NCBI GenBank assembly: GCA_947628695.1
Contig: CANRAV010000002.1
Location: 62,001 to 126,000, forward strand
Direction: 5' to 3'
DNA length: 64,000 bases
Source of the DNA: an uncultured Clostridia bacterium
Lineage (GTDB): Bacteria; Bacillota; Clostridia; Oscillospirales; CAG-382
Each line of letters begins with the position of its first letter. Position 1 is the stretch's first letter. Position numbers and translations under genes: made by a program. Shown one piece after another: positions 18,793 to 28,183 of the stretch. The notes under the pieces were generated by a model that was given only the letters and a program-made list of their open reading frames with translations, did not search any database and was not told the DNA's origin.

Positions 18793-20403
18793 TTAATGTG
18801 TCAAAAGATATATTGACGAAGCGTTATATGTATGAAACAGCTCGCAATTATCATATCCCAACTCTTTTGCAAAAGCGGTCATGCCCTCTATATTATCGTA
18901 CAGCTCCATTTTCTTGGACACGTACAACACAAGCTCTTCGTTGTTTTCGCCCCTCTGTTCAAGATAGCCGGGAATGCTGTTTTCGTCGTCCACAACATAT
19001 ATCTCGGAAAAAGCTAAAAGATGTGGAATATCAACCGTAATTGCGTCATGATTTCGGTTGTCCTCTATCAAATACACACAAGCTGCATTAGCATGCTGCT
19101 TTGTAAACCGAATGCTTCCGGCGCTGTCCTTATCTATCCACTCCGGCTCTACTGCCAATTGAGCCACGGAAGCACCAGCCACAAGCAGCGCCGCACAAAT
19201 CAAAGCGGTTTTCTTGGGAAATCTGCCGTTTGCGGACAATGAATAGCTCTTTCCGCAAAGCAAAAGCATATATCCCGCAATCAAAGCAAGTGCCGGACAC
19301 ACAAAGTAAAGGTATCTGATACCATAAGTATCGCTTGAAATTACCGGTATAATAACTGCACTTAAAACCGCAGGCACTATGATGACAAATGCGGAGCTGT
19401 TAAACCAGCCTTCTATCTTTCCTTTTTTTGTAAGCAAATTTATTATTATGTACAAAAGAGACAACGCCGAGACGGCGGCAACAGCCAGGTTCCTCTTTAC
19501 AAGCGAAAGGAGATGACGGGCAAGTGCTGAAACCGAAAGCATATTATGAACTATTCCGCTTCCAGTAACTTTTCCGGAGTTAAAGAGGTGATCAATGCAT
19601 GCCGGAAAAGCCAGATACACAAACAGTATTCCGAGAACCGCGCAGGATGAAAACGCAAAAAAGTCACGGAAACGCCGTTTTGCAAGGAAAAGAATATCCG
19701 CTGCTGCACAAACAAAGAATGCGTACACCGCAAAGTAATACTGCGTCATGGTGCCAAGCCAAATAGTCACCATAATAAGCGGATACAAATACCACTTCGG
19801 CGTTTGGATAATGCAAACAATCAGATACGCAAGCAAAACGGTGAACATCGTCATCATCATATACATACGTATCATCAGCATTGCCGACAGCCCTACCGGG
19901 CTGAGGCCGTACAGCAAAACCGTTGCCAAAGCGCACTTTGCACTGCCGAAGAGCCTTTTTGCAGTCAAATACAAAAGCAATAGCGTAAGCGCATACATGC
20001 ATAGGTTCGGAACAAGTCCTATCCATTTGGAAAAGGAGTTCGGAAATATTGAAGAAACCGTGTGCAGCATCCAATAGAAAAGCGGAGGGTGGTTGTCATT
20101 GGTTTGGTTGTAATACACCGAGCCGTAATTAAAAGAGTCGTCGCTGTTTACCGTTACGTAATTCCACAAATCATCGCGAGTGAGAACATCCCCTATAATG
20201 TTGCCGTCGCCGTTTACGTCGTTCATCCAGGGAGCATATTCGCTGTTGGCAAGTCCGTAAGACCAAACCTCATCTACATAAAGTATCGGCCCTTTTTTGA
20301 AGCAGAAAAACAGGCTTACTACAAGGACGGCCAATATTGTTAGTAGAAGTACCCCCCCCCGGAGGATTTTGGCATTCTTCGCCGGATTGCTTTCGTTATT
20401 CAT
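18793..20403 (-). CDS. Phase-variable GT39/ArnT-like membrane glycosyltransferase (in frame)
   Basis: 536 aa integral-membrane transferase with about ten helices. Family features: a charged Asp-Glu pair after the first helix (YVDEVWSYGLANS) and the periplasm-side loop N-D-N-H-P-P-L-F-Y-W. A soluble C-terminal segment follows residue 420. Such enzymes use polyprenyl-phosphate sugars and act on the outer face. The leader N-A-K-I-L-R-G-G contains nine G (20352-20360), in frame, immediately before the first helix. The same I-L-R-G-G leader fronts unrelated acyltransferases at 23413, 29352 and 30507. Confidence 0.85.
   Translation of the reverse strand: MNNESNPAKNAKILRGGVLLLTILAVLVVSLFFCFKKGPILYVDEVWSYGLANSEYAPWMNDVNGDGNIIGDVLTRDDLWNYVTVNSDDSFNYGSVYYNQTNDNHPPLFYWMLHTVSSIFPNSFSKWIGLVPNLCMYALTLLLLYLTAKRLFGSAKCALATVLLYGLSPVGLSAMLMIRMYMMMTMFTVLLAYLIVCIIQTPKWYLYPLIMVTIWLGTMTQYYFAVYAFFVCAAADILFLAKRRFRDFFAFSSCAVLGILFVYLAFPACIDHLFNSGKVTGSGIVHNMLSVSALARHLLSLVKRNLAVAAVSALSLLYIIINLLTKKGKIEGWFNSSAFVIIVPAVLSAVIIPVISSDTYGIRYLYFVCPALALIAGYMLLLCGKSYSLSANGRFPKKTALICAALLVAGASVAQLAVEPEWIDKDSAGSIRFTKQHANAACVYLIEDNRNHDAITVDIPHLLAFSEIYVVDDENSIPGYLEQRGENNEELVLYVSKKMELYDNIEGMTAFAKELGYDNCELFHTYNASSIYLLTH
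20352..20360 (-). repeat. Poly-G tract 5, nine G (gene in frame)
   Basis: Coding strand AAAATCCTCC-G9-TACTTCTACT, encoding K-I-L-R-G-G-V-L-L-L. Nine G is the ON length. Confidence 0.95.
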
Positions 20404-20428
20404 TTCCTTCTCCTCTTATTGCAGGACT

Positions 20429-21448
20429 TTATCTGTTTCCATACATCTTCTCGTAGTAGTTCTGATATTCTCCGCTGATGATTTCTTCCCACCAGGACTT
20501 GTTGTCAAGATACCAGCGGATGGTTTTCTTGATGCCGTCGGCGAACTTGGTTTCCGGCAGCCAGCCGAGTTCGTTGTGTATCTTCGTCGGGTCGATGGCG
20601 TAGCGCATATCGTGACCTTTTCGGTCGGTGACAAAGGTAATAAGACTTTCCGGTTTATTCAGCTCCTTGCAGATAAGCTTAACAATGTCAATATTCCGCA
20701 TCTCGTTGTGTCCGCCGATGTTGTAGACCTCGCCGACTTTGCCTTTGCGAAGAATTAAGTCTATTGCCTTGCAGTGGTCTTCCACGTACAGCCAGTCGCG
20801 AACGTTTTCGCCCTTGCCATATACGGGTAGAGGTTTGTCGTTGAGTGCATTCGCTATCATAAGGGGAATCAGCTTCTCCGGGAAATGATAAGGCCCGTAG
20901 TTGTTAGAGCAGCGGCTTATGGTGACAGGCAAACCGTATGTGCGGTGATAGGCCATAACAAGCAGATCTGCCGCAGCCTTGGACGACGAATAGGGGCTGC
21001 TTGTGTGGATTGGGGTTTCTTCGGTGAAGAACAAGTCCGGACGGTCAAGTGGCAAGTCTCCATAGACTTCGTCGGTGGAAACTTGGTGGTAACGAGTTAT
21101 CCCGTACTTGCGGCAGGCGTCCATAAGGGTTGCAGTGCCAATAATATTGGTTTGCAGAAAGATACCGGGGTCTTCAATAGAGCGGTCTACGTGGCTCTCG
21201 GCTGCGAAGTTTACCACTACATCGGGATGTTCTTCCTCGAACAGCTTGTACACCGCTTCCCTGTCGCAGATGTCGGCTTTGACAAAACGGAAATTCGGCT
21301 TGTCCATCACTGAAGCCAAAGTGGACAGGTTGCCCGCATATGTAAGCTTGTCAAGACAAACTATCCGATCCTCCGGATGCTCCTTTAACATGTAAAATAT
21401 AAAGTTGGAGCCGATAAATCCCGCTCCGCCGGTTACTATTATTGTCAT
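20429..21448 (-). CDS. rfbB: dTDP-glucose 4,6-dehydratase
   Basis: 339 aa, full length. [16 protein letters not shown] binds [20 protein letters not shown] and [12 protein letters not shown] carry the catalytic Thr/Asp/Glu and Tyr/Lys set. [20 protein letters not shown] and [12 protein letters not shown] are further RmlB signatures. Second step of dTDP-rhamnose synthesis. Ribosome site AAAGGA upstream. Constitutive (no tract), between phase-variable transferases on both sides. Confidence 0.97.
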   Translation of the reverse strand: MTIIVTGGAGFIGSNFIFYMLKEHPEDRIVCLDKLTYAGNLSTLASVMDKPNFRFVKADICDREAVYKLFEEEHPDVVVNFAAESHVDRSIEDPGIFLQTNIIGTATLMDACRKYGITRYHQVSTDEVYGDLPLDRPDLFFTEETPIHTSSPYSSSKAAADLLVMAYHRTYGLPVTISRCSNNYGPYHFPEKLIPLMIANALNDKPLPVYGKGENVRDWLYVEDHCKAIDLILRKGKVGEVYNIGGHNEMRNIDIVKLICKELNKPESLITFVTDRKGHDMRYAIDPTKIHNELGWLPETKFADGIKKTIRWYLDNKSWWEEIISGEYQNYYEKMYGNR

Positions 21449-21511
21449 AACGTAAAGTCCTTTCGCTTCGATAGGAAGAGATTATGTTGTGAAATGGATA
21501 TTTCCATATTG

Positions 21512-22448
21512 CTACTTATTAGAAAGTATGCAAAAGATGTCCGTCATCAAAAACTTCCAGTTGTTGATCGGATTGTAATGAAAAGTTTGGAAGATGCAGC
21601 GAAACAGTTTTCGCTCCTTTAGATACCCAACGCGTTTTTCTATAAATTTCAAAAATTCATCAGCAGTTTTTTTGTCTTTTTTTGAGATTTTGTCCGAAAA
21701 GCAATTTACATACGATTTAACTCTTCTCATCTTTGCTTCTCTGGAAGCAATCTGCCGATCTATATCTCTAATACGGGAGTGAAAAGTCCACGGTTTAGTT
21801 GAATTGTTGTGTTTATGTATTCTATGTCTTACCAACGGTGTGTGAAGGACATAATATTGCCCCCGAACAGCTGCAGCTGCAACTACTCCGCCGTCAAAGA
21901 GCATACCCTCTGTTTTTATTATGATGGGAACAAACTCATCACGGAAGCCTCTGCGCATAGCAAGCGTATGGCCGTCGCCGTTCTTATTTTTCAGTATTTT
22001 TATAAAATCAAACTGCTCTAATGTACCCCCCCCCCGCTTTGTTCAGGACGCGAAACGCATCCGCACCGTCTTCATTGAACAGCGTAACATCATGACTGCA
22101 TACCATCATCTTTTCGTTTTTTCCGAAACATTCGGATATAAGCTTGACTTTTTCATTTTCCCAAATATCATCCTGGTCGCAGTAAAAAATCACGTCTCCG
22201 GTAGCCTGCATAACGCCTTCCAAAAAATTCAATCTGTACCCCTTGTTAGTTCCATTCACAGTAAGCTTCCAGTTTGAGAGATTGTTAGAAGATATGTATT
22301 CACGAACAACATCAGCCGTGTTGTCCTTAGATTGATCATCAAAAATCAGGACTTCGTCGATCCATTGAGTTTGAAGTCTAAGACTTTCCATCTGTTCAAC
22401 TACGTATTCTGCACCATTATATGTGGTCATTACAACCGAAGTTTTCAT
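21512..22448 (-). CDS. Phase-variable GT2 glycosyltransferase (out of frame in this sequence)
   Basis: Translation from ATG 22448 gives the GT-A core (VVMTTYNGAEYVVEQMESL, DDQSKDNTADVV, NKGYRLNFLEG, FYCDQDDIWENEKV) up to L-N-K-A-G-G-G. There ten G (22026-22035) cause a stop four codons later, giving 146 aa. The remainder (T-L-E-Q-F-D-F..., H-T-L-A-M-R-R-G-F, then a long helical tail to 21512) is intact in the next frame. With nine G it would be a 310-aa rhamnosyltransferase-like enzyme similar to the one at 42991. Unlike most, the tract is in the middle of the catalytic domain. Confidence 0.88.
22026..22035 (-). repeat. Poly-G tract 6, ten G (gene out of frame)
   Basis: Coding strand AACAAAGC-G10-TACATTAG at about codon 140. 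Nine G would restore the frame as A-G-G-G-T-L-E-Q-F-D-F. Confidence 0.95.
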
Positions 22449-22477
22449 TTAACACCGCTCCTTTTTTGCTGCCTATT

Positions 22478-23380
22478 TTAGGTAAGATGCAGTATATCTA
22501 CATACTTGCCATCCAATATGTCTTTCAAATACAGACCGTATTGATTCTTTTTTAGTTGTTCGTATGTACTAAGTATCTGCTCTCTTGTTATCCAGCCGTT
22601 AAGGTAGGCGATTTCCTCAAGGCAGGCGATCTTGCGGTGCTGGTGCTGCTCCATGGTCTTGACGAAGTTCGACGCATCTGCAAGGCTTTCGTGAGTACCT
22701 GTGTCAAGCCAGGTAAAGCCCTGACCGAGAAGCTCGACGTTAAGCTCTCCCTGTTCAAGGTAGATACGGTTCAAGTCTGTTATCTCAAGCTCACCTCGTG
22801 CGGAGGGCTTCAGGCTTTTGGCATACTCTACTACTCTGTTATCGTAGAAATAAAGTCCTGTCACGCAGTAGTTGCTTTTGGGATTTTTAGGCTTTTCCTC
22901 TATGGAGATTGCTTTGCCGGCCTCGTCAAATTTTACGATCCCGAAACGTTCCGGGTCATCCACGTAATAACCAAATACGGTGGCTCCTTTGCCGCTTTCC
23001 GCGTTTTTCACCGCTGTTTTGAGGCGTTCGTTAAGCCCGTGACCTGCGAAAATGTTATCGCCGAGAACCATGGCAACGGTGTCATCTCCTATGAAGTCTG
23101 CGCCTATGATAAAAGCCTGAGCAAGCCCGTCTGGGGAGTTCTGTACTGCGTATGTAAAGGTCAAACCAAACTGCTTCCCGTCGCCGAGGAGTTCTTTAAA
23201 TCGCGGAGTGTCCTGCGGGGTGGAAATGATAAGTATGTCTCTAATGCCCGCGTTCATAAGCACAGACAGCGGGTAGTATATCATCGGCTTGTCGTAGACG
23301 GGCAGAAGCTGTTTTGACGTCACCTTTGTCAGCGGATATAGCCGCGTGCCGGACCCCCCGGCAAGTATTATGCCTTTCAT
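22478..23380 (-). CDS. rfbA: Glucose-1-phosphate thymidylyltransferase
   Basis: 300 aa. [20 protein letters not shown] is the RmlA nucleotide/metal signature, followed by [40 protein letters not shown] and [12 protein letters not shown]. First step of the dTDP-rhamnose pathway, normally feedback-inhibited by dTDP-rhamnose. RBS AAGGAG 6 nt before ATG. It is separated from rfbB by a switched-off phase-variable transferase. Confidence 0.97.
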   Translation of the reverse strand: MKGIILAGGSGTRLYPLTKVTSKQLLPVYDKPMIYYPLSVLMNAGIRDILIISTPQDTPRFKELLGDGKQFGLTFTYAVQNSPDGLAQAFIIGADFIGDDTVAMVLGDNIFAGHGLNERLKTAVKNAESGKGATVFGYYVDDPERFGIVKFDEAGKAISIEEKPKNPKSNYCVTGLYFYDNRVVEYAKSLKPSARGELEITDLNRIYLEQGELNVELLGQGFTWLDTGTHESLADASNFVKTMEQHQHRKIACLEEIAYLNGWITREQILSTYEQLKKNQYGLYLKDILDGKYVDILHLT

Positions 23381-23412
23381 ATGTCGCTCCTTGCTTTTTT
23401 AATTTTCGGAAC

Positions 23413-24579
23413 TCATGATATGTGCAAAATTCCGTACACTTTGTTTAAAACTTTGTTTAAAGCTGCACTAATTTTTTCATAGTGCCTGTCATAAAACCAA
23501 AAGAACGGTTTTTCCAAAAGCAATATGCGGATTTGATCGATGACTGTGCAGATTATGTAAACGGCAAGCACACTTCCAATTGCGTGAAGAACCAAATAGG
23601 GAGAAAAGTTATAAACATCAACAATTTTCAGCACGTCATACCACAGCCACTGAGCTATAGTTCCGCCTCCGCACCCGTCGTGCAGTAAAAGCACGCCGAA
23701 TGTCGATGCCGCTACCGCATTTATAAATCTGCTTTGCCTAACTTTCAAATTTTTAAAAAACAAGAATGCAGAAACCGACACGGCTAATGCCAAAATTTTA
23801 TTGGAATCATAAATAAACCAATAAGGATAATACCTGATATTTGCATTGTTCAATTTATTGAACTTATAGGCGAGCAGCGTCATGCAAATAACACTTGCAA
23901 AAGCCAAAAGAAAAATAATCGCCGTGGCGATGCCCCAAAATTTTGTGTTGTCGAATATCTTTTTTGGATGCAACCGTATATATGAAGCGATAAAATACAA
24001 TATCGGAAACCACAAAATATATTCGTGCGGCATTTCAAATGTAGGTACGCTCGCCCAAATTGAAAAAACGGCTATACTCATAACAACCAGCCGAAAATGA
24101 GTCTTTTCCGAAATGTTCTGAACCAGGGCATTCAAAAAAGGAATAGATAAATAAAATATGGGGTAGCAAGTCACAAACACACTGCCGCGTGTGCGGGCAA
24201 ATGGGATAACGGCCAAAAACATGCTTTTAAGAGAAAAATTCGTGTACCCAACTAAAGCAAAAACTAAGTATATTGCCGTGGAGTAAAAACAGATTTCCAA
24301 AACCAATTTGAGAAACTTTTTTAACGTAATCTGTGATTTACACATGAAGTAGCCGGTAATCAGCACAAAACAGTTGATACCGGTTTTGCCCCATGCGCCA
24401 AACAGCAGCATGAACATAAAACGCCAGGATAATGTCCCATCGTAAGACGCCCCGTAAACCACGTAATGCGATGCCACAATCAACAGCATCGTTATAATGC
24501 GGAACAGTTCTAAATTAGAGTCTCTTTGCTTGACAGGAGGATATACCCCCCCCCGCAAGATTTTAGAGTTCTTCGTCAT
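23413..24579 (-). CDS. Phase-variable membrane acyltransferase (in frame)
   Basis: 388 aa, acyltransferase family 3 with about ten helices. The active-site region is S-N-L-E-L-F-R-I-I-T-M-L-L-I-V-A-S-H-Y; FGAWGKTGINCFVLITGYFM is the second conserved segment. Nine G (24546-24554) in the leader MTKNSKILRGG keep the frame. Three paralogues at 28184, 29352 and 30507 share the body and leader but are all out of frame here, so this is the only member of its subfamily predicted to be made. It may acylate (for example acetylate) rhamnose or a neighbouring sugar. Confidence 0.88.
   Translation of the reverse strand: MTKNSKILRGGVYPPVKQRDSNLELFRIITMLLIVASHYVVYGASYDGTLSWRFMFMLLFGAWGKTGINCFVLITGYFMCKSQITLKKFLKLVLEICFYSTAIYLVFALVGYTNFSLKSMFLAVIPFARTRGSVFVTCYPIFYLSIPFLNALVQNISEKTHFRLVVMSIAVFSIWASVPTFEMPHEYILWFPILYFIASYIRLHPKKIFDNTKFWGIATAIIFLLAFASVICMTLLAYKFNKLNNANIRYYPYWFIYDSNKILALAVSVSAFLFFKNLKVRQSRFINAVAASTFGVLLLHDGCGGGTIAQWLWYDVLKIVDVYNFSPYLVLHAIGSVLAVYIICTVIDQIRILLLEKPFFWFYDRHYEKISAALNKVLNKVYGILHIS
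24546..24554 (-). repeat. Poly-G tract 7, nine G (gene in frame)
   Basis: Coding strand AAAATCTTGC-G9-TATATCC, encoding K-I-L-R-G-G-V-Y-P-P. Nearly the same flank as tracts 8-10. Confidence 0.95.
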
Positions 24580-24647
24580 TTTAATTTATCTCCTACATAA
24601 TTCATCATACGGCGGCTCTCAGCCCTTAACCCAATATGATTCTTGTA

Positions 24648-25706
24648 CTAATAAACTACTTCCCTAAGAATTGCAACCGTTTTTTCAATTCCCTGTCCAA
24701 TTGCGTAAATCGGCTGCCACCCTAAGCTCTCTAACTTTCGCCCGTCGAGCCGAGCCTTTGTCGCCTTGCTGTAACCTGCGGCCTCACTTTCGTCAGGAAT
24801 GTCGAAAACGACCTTCGTTCCCGCGGTTTCGGAACAAAGCCTTGCAAAATCCTTAAGGCGGATGTCAGACTTACCGTCGGCTATATTGTACGCCTCGCCG
24901 CTTTCGCCTTTGAGAAGCACTGTAAACAGTCCGGAAACTGCATCGACCACATGAGTATACGAATAATACTGTTCTCCTGCACTTTTCAAGACAATATCCT
25001 CTCCAGCAACAGCCTTCAAAATGAACTGCGACGAGGCTTTTGTATCGCTCATTAACATAGTTGGCCCGTACACCCTTGCAAAGCGCGGAATGACCACGTC
25101 AAGGCCAAACTGCTTTTTATATGCCTGACAAAGAGCTTCTCCGCAGCGCTTACTCTCCGGGTAGCCTGCGCGTAAGGTGTTGCAGTCGATGTAGCCAAAA
25201 TAGCTTTCGTCGAATTTTTCGGCATCTCCGCAGTTTTCCCCGTAAATCTCGACGGAAGAAGCAAAAACAAACCGCTCTGTTTTATGTTTAACAGCGTATT
25301 TAAGCAGATTGTTTGTGCCGATGATGTTTGTCGTGATAGTACCGATCGGGTCGCCAGAATACGCGACCGGGTGGGTGTTGCTTGCAAGGTGCAGTATATA
25401 GTTGACACTTCCGAGTTCAAACTCTATAGGCTTATTTATATCATGCTGTAAAAACTCAAAATTTCCGCTATGCGCGCAATATGCAAACCTTTTCTTAGCT
25501 TTCTCCGCACTTCTGCCGAGGGCATAAACCTTACAGTTAAGGCTTTCCCTGTTTTTTTTCATAATCACGTCGATAAAGCAGCTGCCTATCATACCGGCAG
25601 CACCGGTGATGAGGAGGGATTTGCCCGACAATTTGTTCCACGGTAAGTCAATGGAGCAAATTGCATTTACATCACTCTGATACAGTTTGCTGTCCGTCAA
25701 GTTCAT
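24648..25706 (-). CDS. NAD-dependent nucleotide-sugar epimerase/dehydratase
   Basis: 352 aa. SLLITGAAGMIGSCFIDVIM is the Rossmann motif, with H-L-A-S-N-T-H-P-V-A, FASSVEIYGEN (Ser) and Y-P-E-S-K-R (YxxxK); the C-terminal half has R-L-D-G-R-K-L-E-S-L-G-W typical of GDP/UDP-sugar epimerases. It follows the ThDP-enzyme gene by 3 nt and forms a cassette with it and the nucleotidyltransferase at 27345. Probably modifies the sugar or polyol that this cassette makes. Confidence 0.9.
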   Translation of the reverse strand: MNLTDSKLYQSDVNAICSIDLPWNKLSGKSLLITGAAGMIGSCFIDVIMKKNRESLNCKVYALGRSAEKAKKRFAYCAHSGNFEFLQHDINKPIEFELGSVNYILHLASNTHPVAYSGDPIGTITTNIIGTNNLLKYAVKHKTERFVFASSVEIYGENCGDAEKFDESYFGYIDCNTLRAGYPESKRCGEALCQAYKKQFGLDVVIPRFARVYGPTMLMSDTKASSQFILKAVAGEDIVLKSAGEQYYSYTHVVDAVSGLFTVLLKGESGEAYNIADGKSDIRLKDFARLCSETAGTKVVFDIPDESEAAGYSKATKARLDGRKLESLGWQPIYAIGQGIEKTVAILREVVY

Positions 25707-25709
25707 TAC

Positions 25710-27318
25710 TTAATCCCTGCTTATAATTTTTTCTACCGTAATTCGCACCGATTCATCTAACTCCGGTCTGATTTGTTGGCTTTCAAACTCTATTTTCGGG
25801 GTAAGATAACTTTCTTCCGGCAAAGAAATGTCAATCACACACGACTCGCTGTCCTCGATCCATGTCTTATAATTGTCCAGTTCATCAAACGATGCCAGCT
25901 TTGCCGCGCGGATTCCGTAGGCCTCGGATATGGCGCAAAAGTTAGGCACACTGTATCCTCCTGCAGCCGTCGTATTGGCAAAACGGTCGTCGAGATCGAA
26001 ATGCTGCGTTTCGCTGATTTTACCGAGAACTTGGTTATTCAGAATAAATATCTTTATGGGCAGATTTTCCCGCTTCACGGTTTCCAATTCCTGGATATTC
26101 ATCTGGAAACCGCCGTCCCCGGCTACACAGTACACCGGTTTCTTCCCTAAGGCGATACAGGAACCGATTGCAAAGGGCAGCCCGCAGCCCATAGTCCCGT
26201 ATCCGCCGCTCATATGTATTCGTCCATCATAACCCTTTAATACCAAAGACTGCGCGCACCAGCATTGGTTCATTCCAACATCGACAGCCACAACCGGATT
26301 GGCGGGAAGTAAAGATGCAATCTTTCCAACCGCTTTGTTCCCCGGCTGCAAATCATATTCCGACAAGATTTCCTTTGCTTTCAGGCATTGATCTTTCCAG
26401 ACAGAATAATCCCCGACATTCTCGTCCAAAAGAATCCGCAAAAAATCACGAGCGTCGGCATGATATTTTTTCTCATTTGGCTTGATGTCACGGCTTAATT
26501 CATATTCGTCAATATCGCAGCGCACCAGATCCGCTTTTGGGGCAAATCTCTTTGCCGTCCTGCCTACCTGTCGTATGCCTAGCCGCGCGCCAACCGAAAC
26601 GATAAGATCGCATTCGTTCAGAATCATATTAGCGACACGATTCCCGTGAGTCCCGATAAAACCGATATGTAAGTCGTCCTGCGCCAAATCAACGCCATTC
26701 ATTGTGGTGAGAATCGGGATTTTCGTCTTCTTGGCGAACCGATGAAGCAAATGTACCGCGTCTTCTCCCGCGCTTCTTACACCGTTACCCGCGAGCAAGA
26801 TCGGCTTGCTGTATGTCGAGCGGAAAATCAATGATCACACCCCCTTTTCTGCCGAGAAGCGCCATGTTGTACGCTCTGCTGATGATTTCAGCAAATCCTT
26901 CCGCGCTGTTTGCTGTGACGGAATACTTAGTGATGTTTCTGGTCATGGATACGATATCCATCCCCTGAAACCCGTTTTGGCGAATGCCGGACACACCCTT
27001 CATTTCATTAGTCGGAACATTTCCGCAAATGCCCATAAGCGGGAATCCGTCAAACCATGCATCCGCCAAACCGCCTAACCCGTTGACCGCACCGGGGCCG
27101 GAGGTCGTAAAATACACACCTATTTTTCCACTTGTCCTTGCAAAACCGTCCGCAGCCAATGCGCAGCCTTGTTCGTTATAGCAGACATGGGTGTTTATAT
27201 CACCTCGCCGTATATAAAGGGCATCCATAAACGGAACGATATACCCACCCGCGTAGCCGAATACATCGGTCACGCCGTGCCTGATCAGGAAGTCAACAAG
27301 ATACTCTGAGCAATTCAT
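25710..27318 (-). pseudogene. Acetolactate-synthase-like ThDP enzyme, broken by internal deletion and frameshift
   Basis: The N-terminal part (from ATG 27318, AAAGGA upstream) has the ThDP pyrimidine domain: DVFGYAGGYIVPFMDAL and C-Y-N-E-Q-G with the activating Glu. It then ends at a stop at 26785 shortly after I-I-D-F-P-L-D-I-Q. The remaining central and C-terminal domains continue in another frame from S-K-P-I-L-L-A-G-N-G-V, including the diphosphate motif GDGGFQMN...LNNQ. Family members have about 30-40 residues between these two motifs; here only about 3, so a non-triplet deletion removed the linker. No homopolymer lies at the break. Similar enzymes in sugar loci (YerE type) transfer two-carbon units to keto-sugars. 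Confidence 0.85.
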
Positions 27319-27344
27319 TGCCGTGATTCCTTTCATGATTGTTT

Positions 27345-28055
27345 TTAGTCGTACAGTAATTCTTCGGGTATCTGAAGCAACGCCTCAAACAAAGCAATAT
27401 CCGCTTTTGTTGTTATTTTGATGTTGCAGGTCGTTCCCTTTGCAAAATACACCCTTTCGCCGCAATGGATGAGCAGCGAACTGGTAAAAGTGAAATCATG
27501 CCGATTTTCCCGCTCTGCCTGTTCGTAGCATTTAAGTGCCAGAGAATAACGAAACGCCTGTGGGGATGCGGTGAGCATAACATGTTCCCGGTCAATGTCG
27601 GTTATACCAGATTTGAAATCATCAGTGTATACGATCGGCGGATGGCAGGCAATACACGAAGATGCATTGCCCTTTTCGTGCGCGATGTTTAAGACTGCAT
27701 CTATTGCCTTTTGAGGTAGAATGGGTCTGACTGCGTCGTGCACGATAATAAAGTCACCGGGATTGACCTTGTCTTTCAGAAAAAACACTCCGTTTCGTAT
27801 CGAATCATGCCCCGTTTCGCCTCCGAAAACAATCCACTTGAGCTTTGTAATGCCAAACTGCCGAGCATATTCCCGCAGCACGTCATGCCAGCCGTCGATG
27901 CACACGACCTCGATTGCATCAATTAAAGGATGACGCTGAAAATTTTCAAGTGTGTAGGCGATAACAGGCTTGCCATGGATATCGATAAACTGTTTGGGTA
28001 TTGACTGCCCCATGCGGCGTCCGGAGCCACCGGCAAGTACTACAGCAATAGTCAT
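27345..28055 (-). CDS. IspD/TarI-like cytidylyltransferase
   Basis: 236 aa GT-A-like nucleotidyltransferase: VLAGGSGRRMGQSIPKQF, IIVHDAVRPILP, and T-A-S-P-Q-A-F-R near residue 165. These match the family that includes IspD and ribitol-5-phosphate cytidylyltransferase. Position in a polysaccharide locus next to an epimerase and a ThDP enzyme favours activation of a sugar or polyol phosphate with CTP over MEP-pathway isoprenoid synthesis. RBS AAGGAA. The upstream 128-nt gap contains a CAGATTC/GAATCTG hairpin. Confidence 0.82.
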   Translation of the reverse strand: MTIAVVLAGGSGRRMGQSIPKQFIDIHGKPVIAYTLENFQRHPLIDAIEVVCIDGWHDVLREYARQFGITKLKWIVFGGETGHDSIRNGVFFLKDKVNPGDFIIVHDAVRPILPQKAIDAVLNIAHEKGNASSCIACHPPIVYTDDFKSGITDIDREHVMLTASPQAFRYSLALKCYEQAERENRHDFTFTSSLLIHCGERVYFAKGTTCNIKITTKADIALFEALLQIPEELLYD

Positions 28056-28183
28056 ATTTGAGACCGTTCCTTTCTACCGAACTGCAAAACACCAATGGGA
28101 TTAGCATAGGCGCTGCTGATACAGATTCTATAATTTGGTCAGAATCTGTTTGAAGATACAAGTACGCTGCAAAGGCTATACTC

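Noticed and set aside
18057-19040. 327-codon plus-strand open frame opposite rfbD
   Set aside because: Antisense shadow of the dTDP-rhamnose reductase gene; no recognisable domain.
27345-28055. Calling the cytidylyltransferase IspD of isoprenoid synthesis
   Set aside because: Motifs fit the wider family, but position in the glycan cassette favours a sugar or polyol phosphate; no other isoprenoid gene is nearby.
28100-28180. Hairpin CAGATTC/GAATCTG upstream of the cytidylyltransferase as a terminator
   Set aside because: No T run follows it on either strand and it lies within the continuous gene series.
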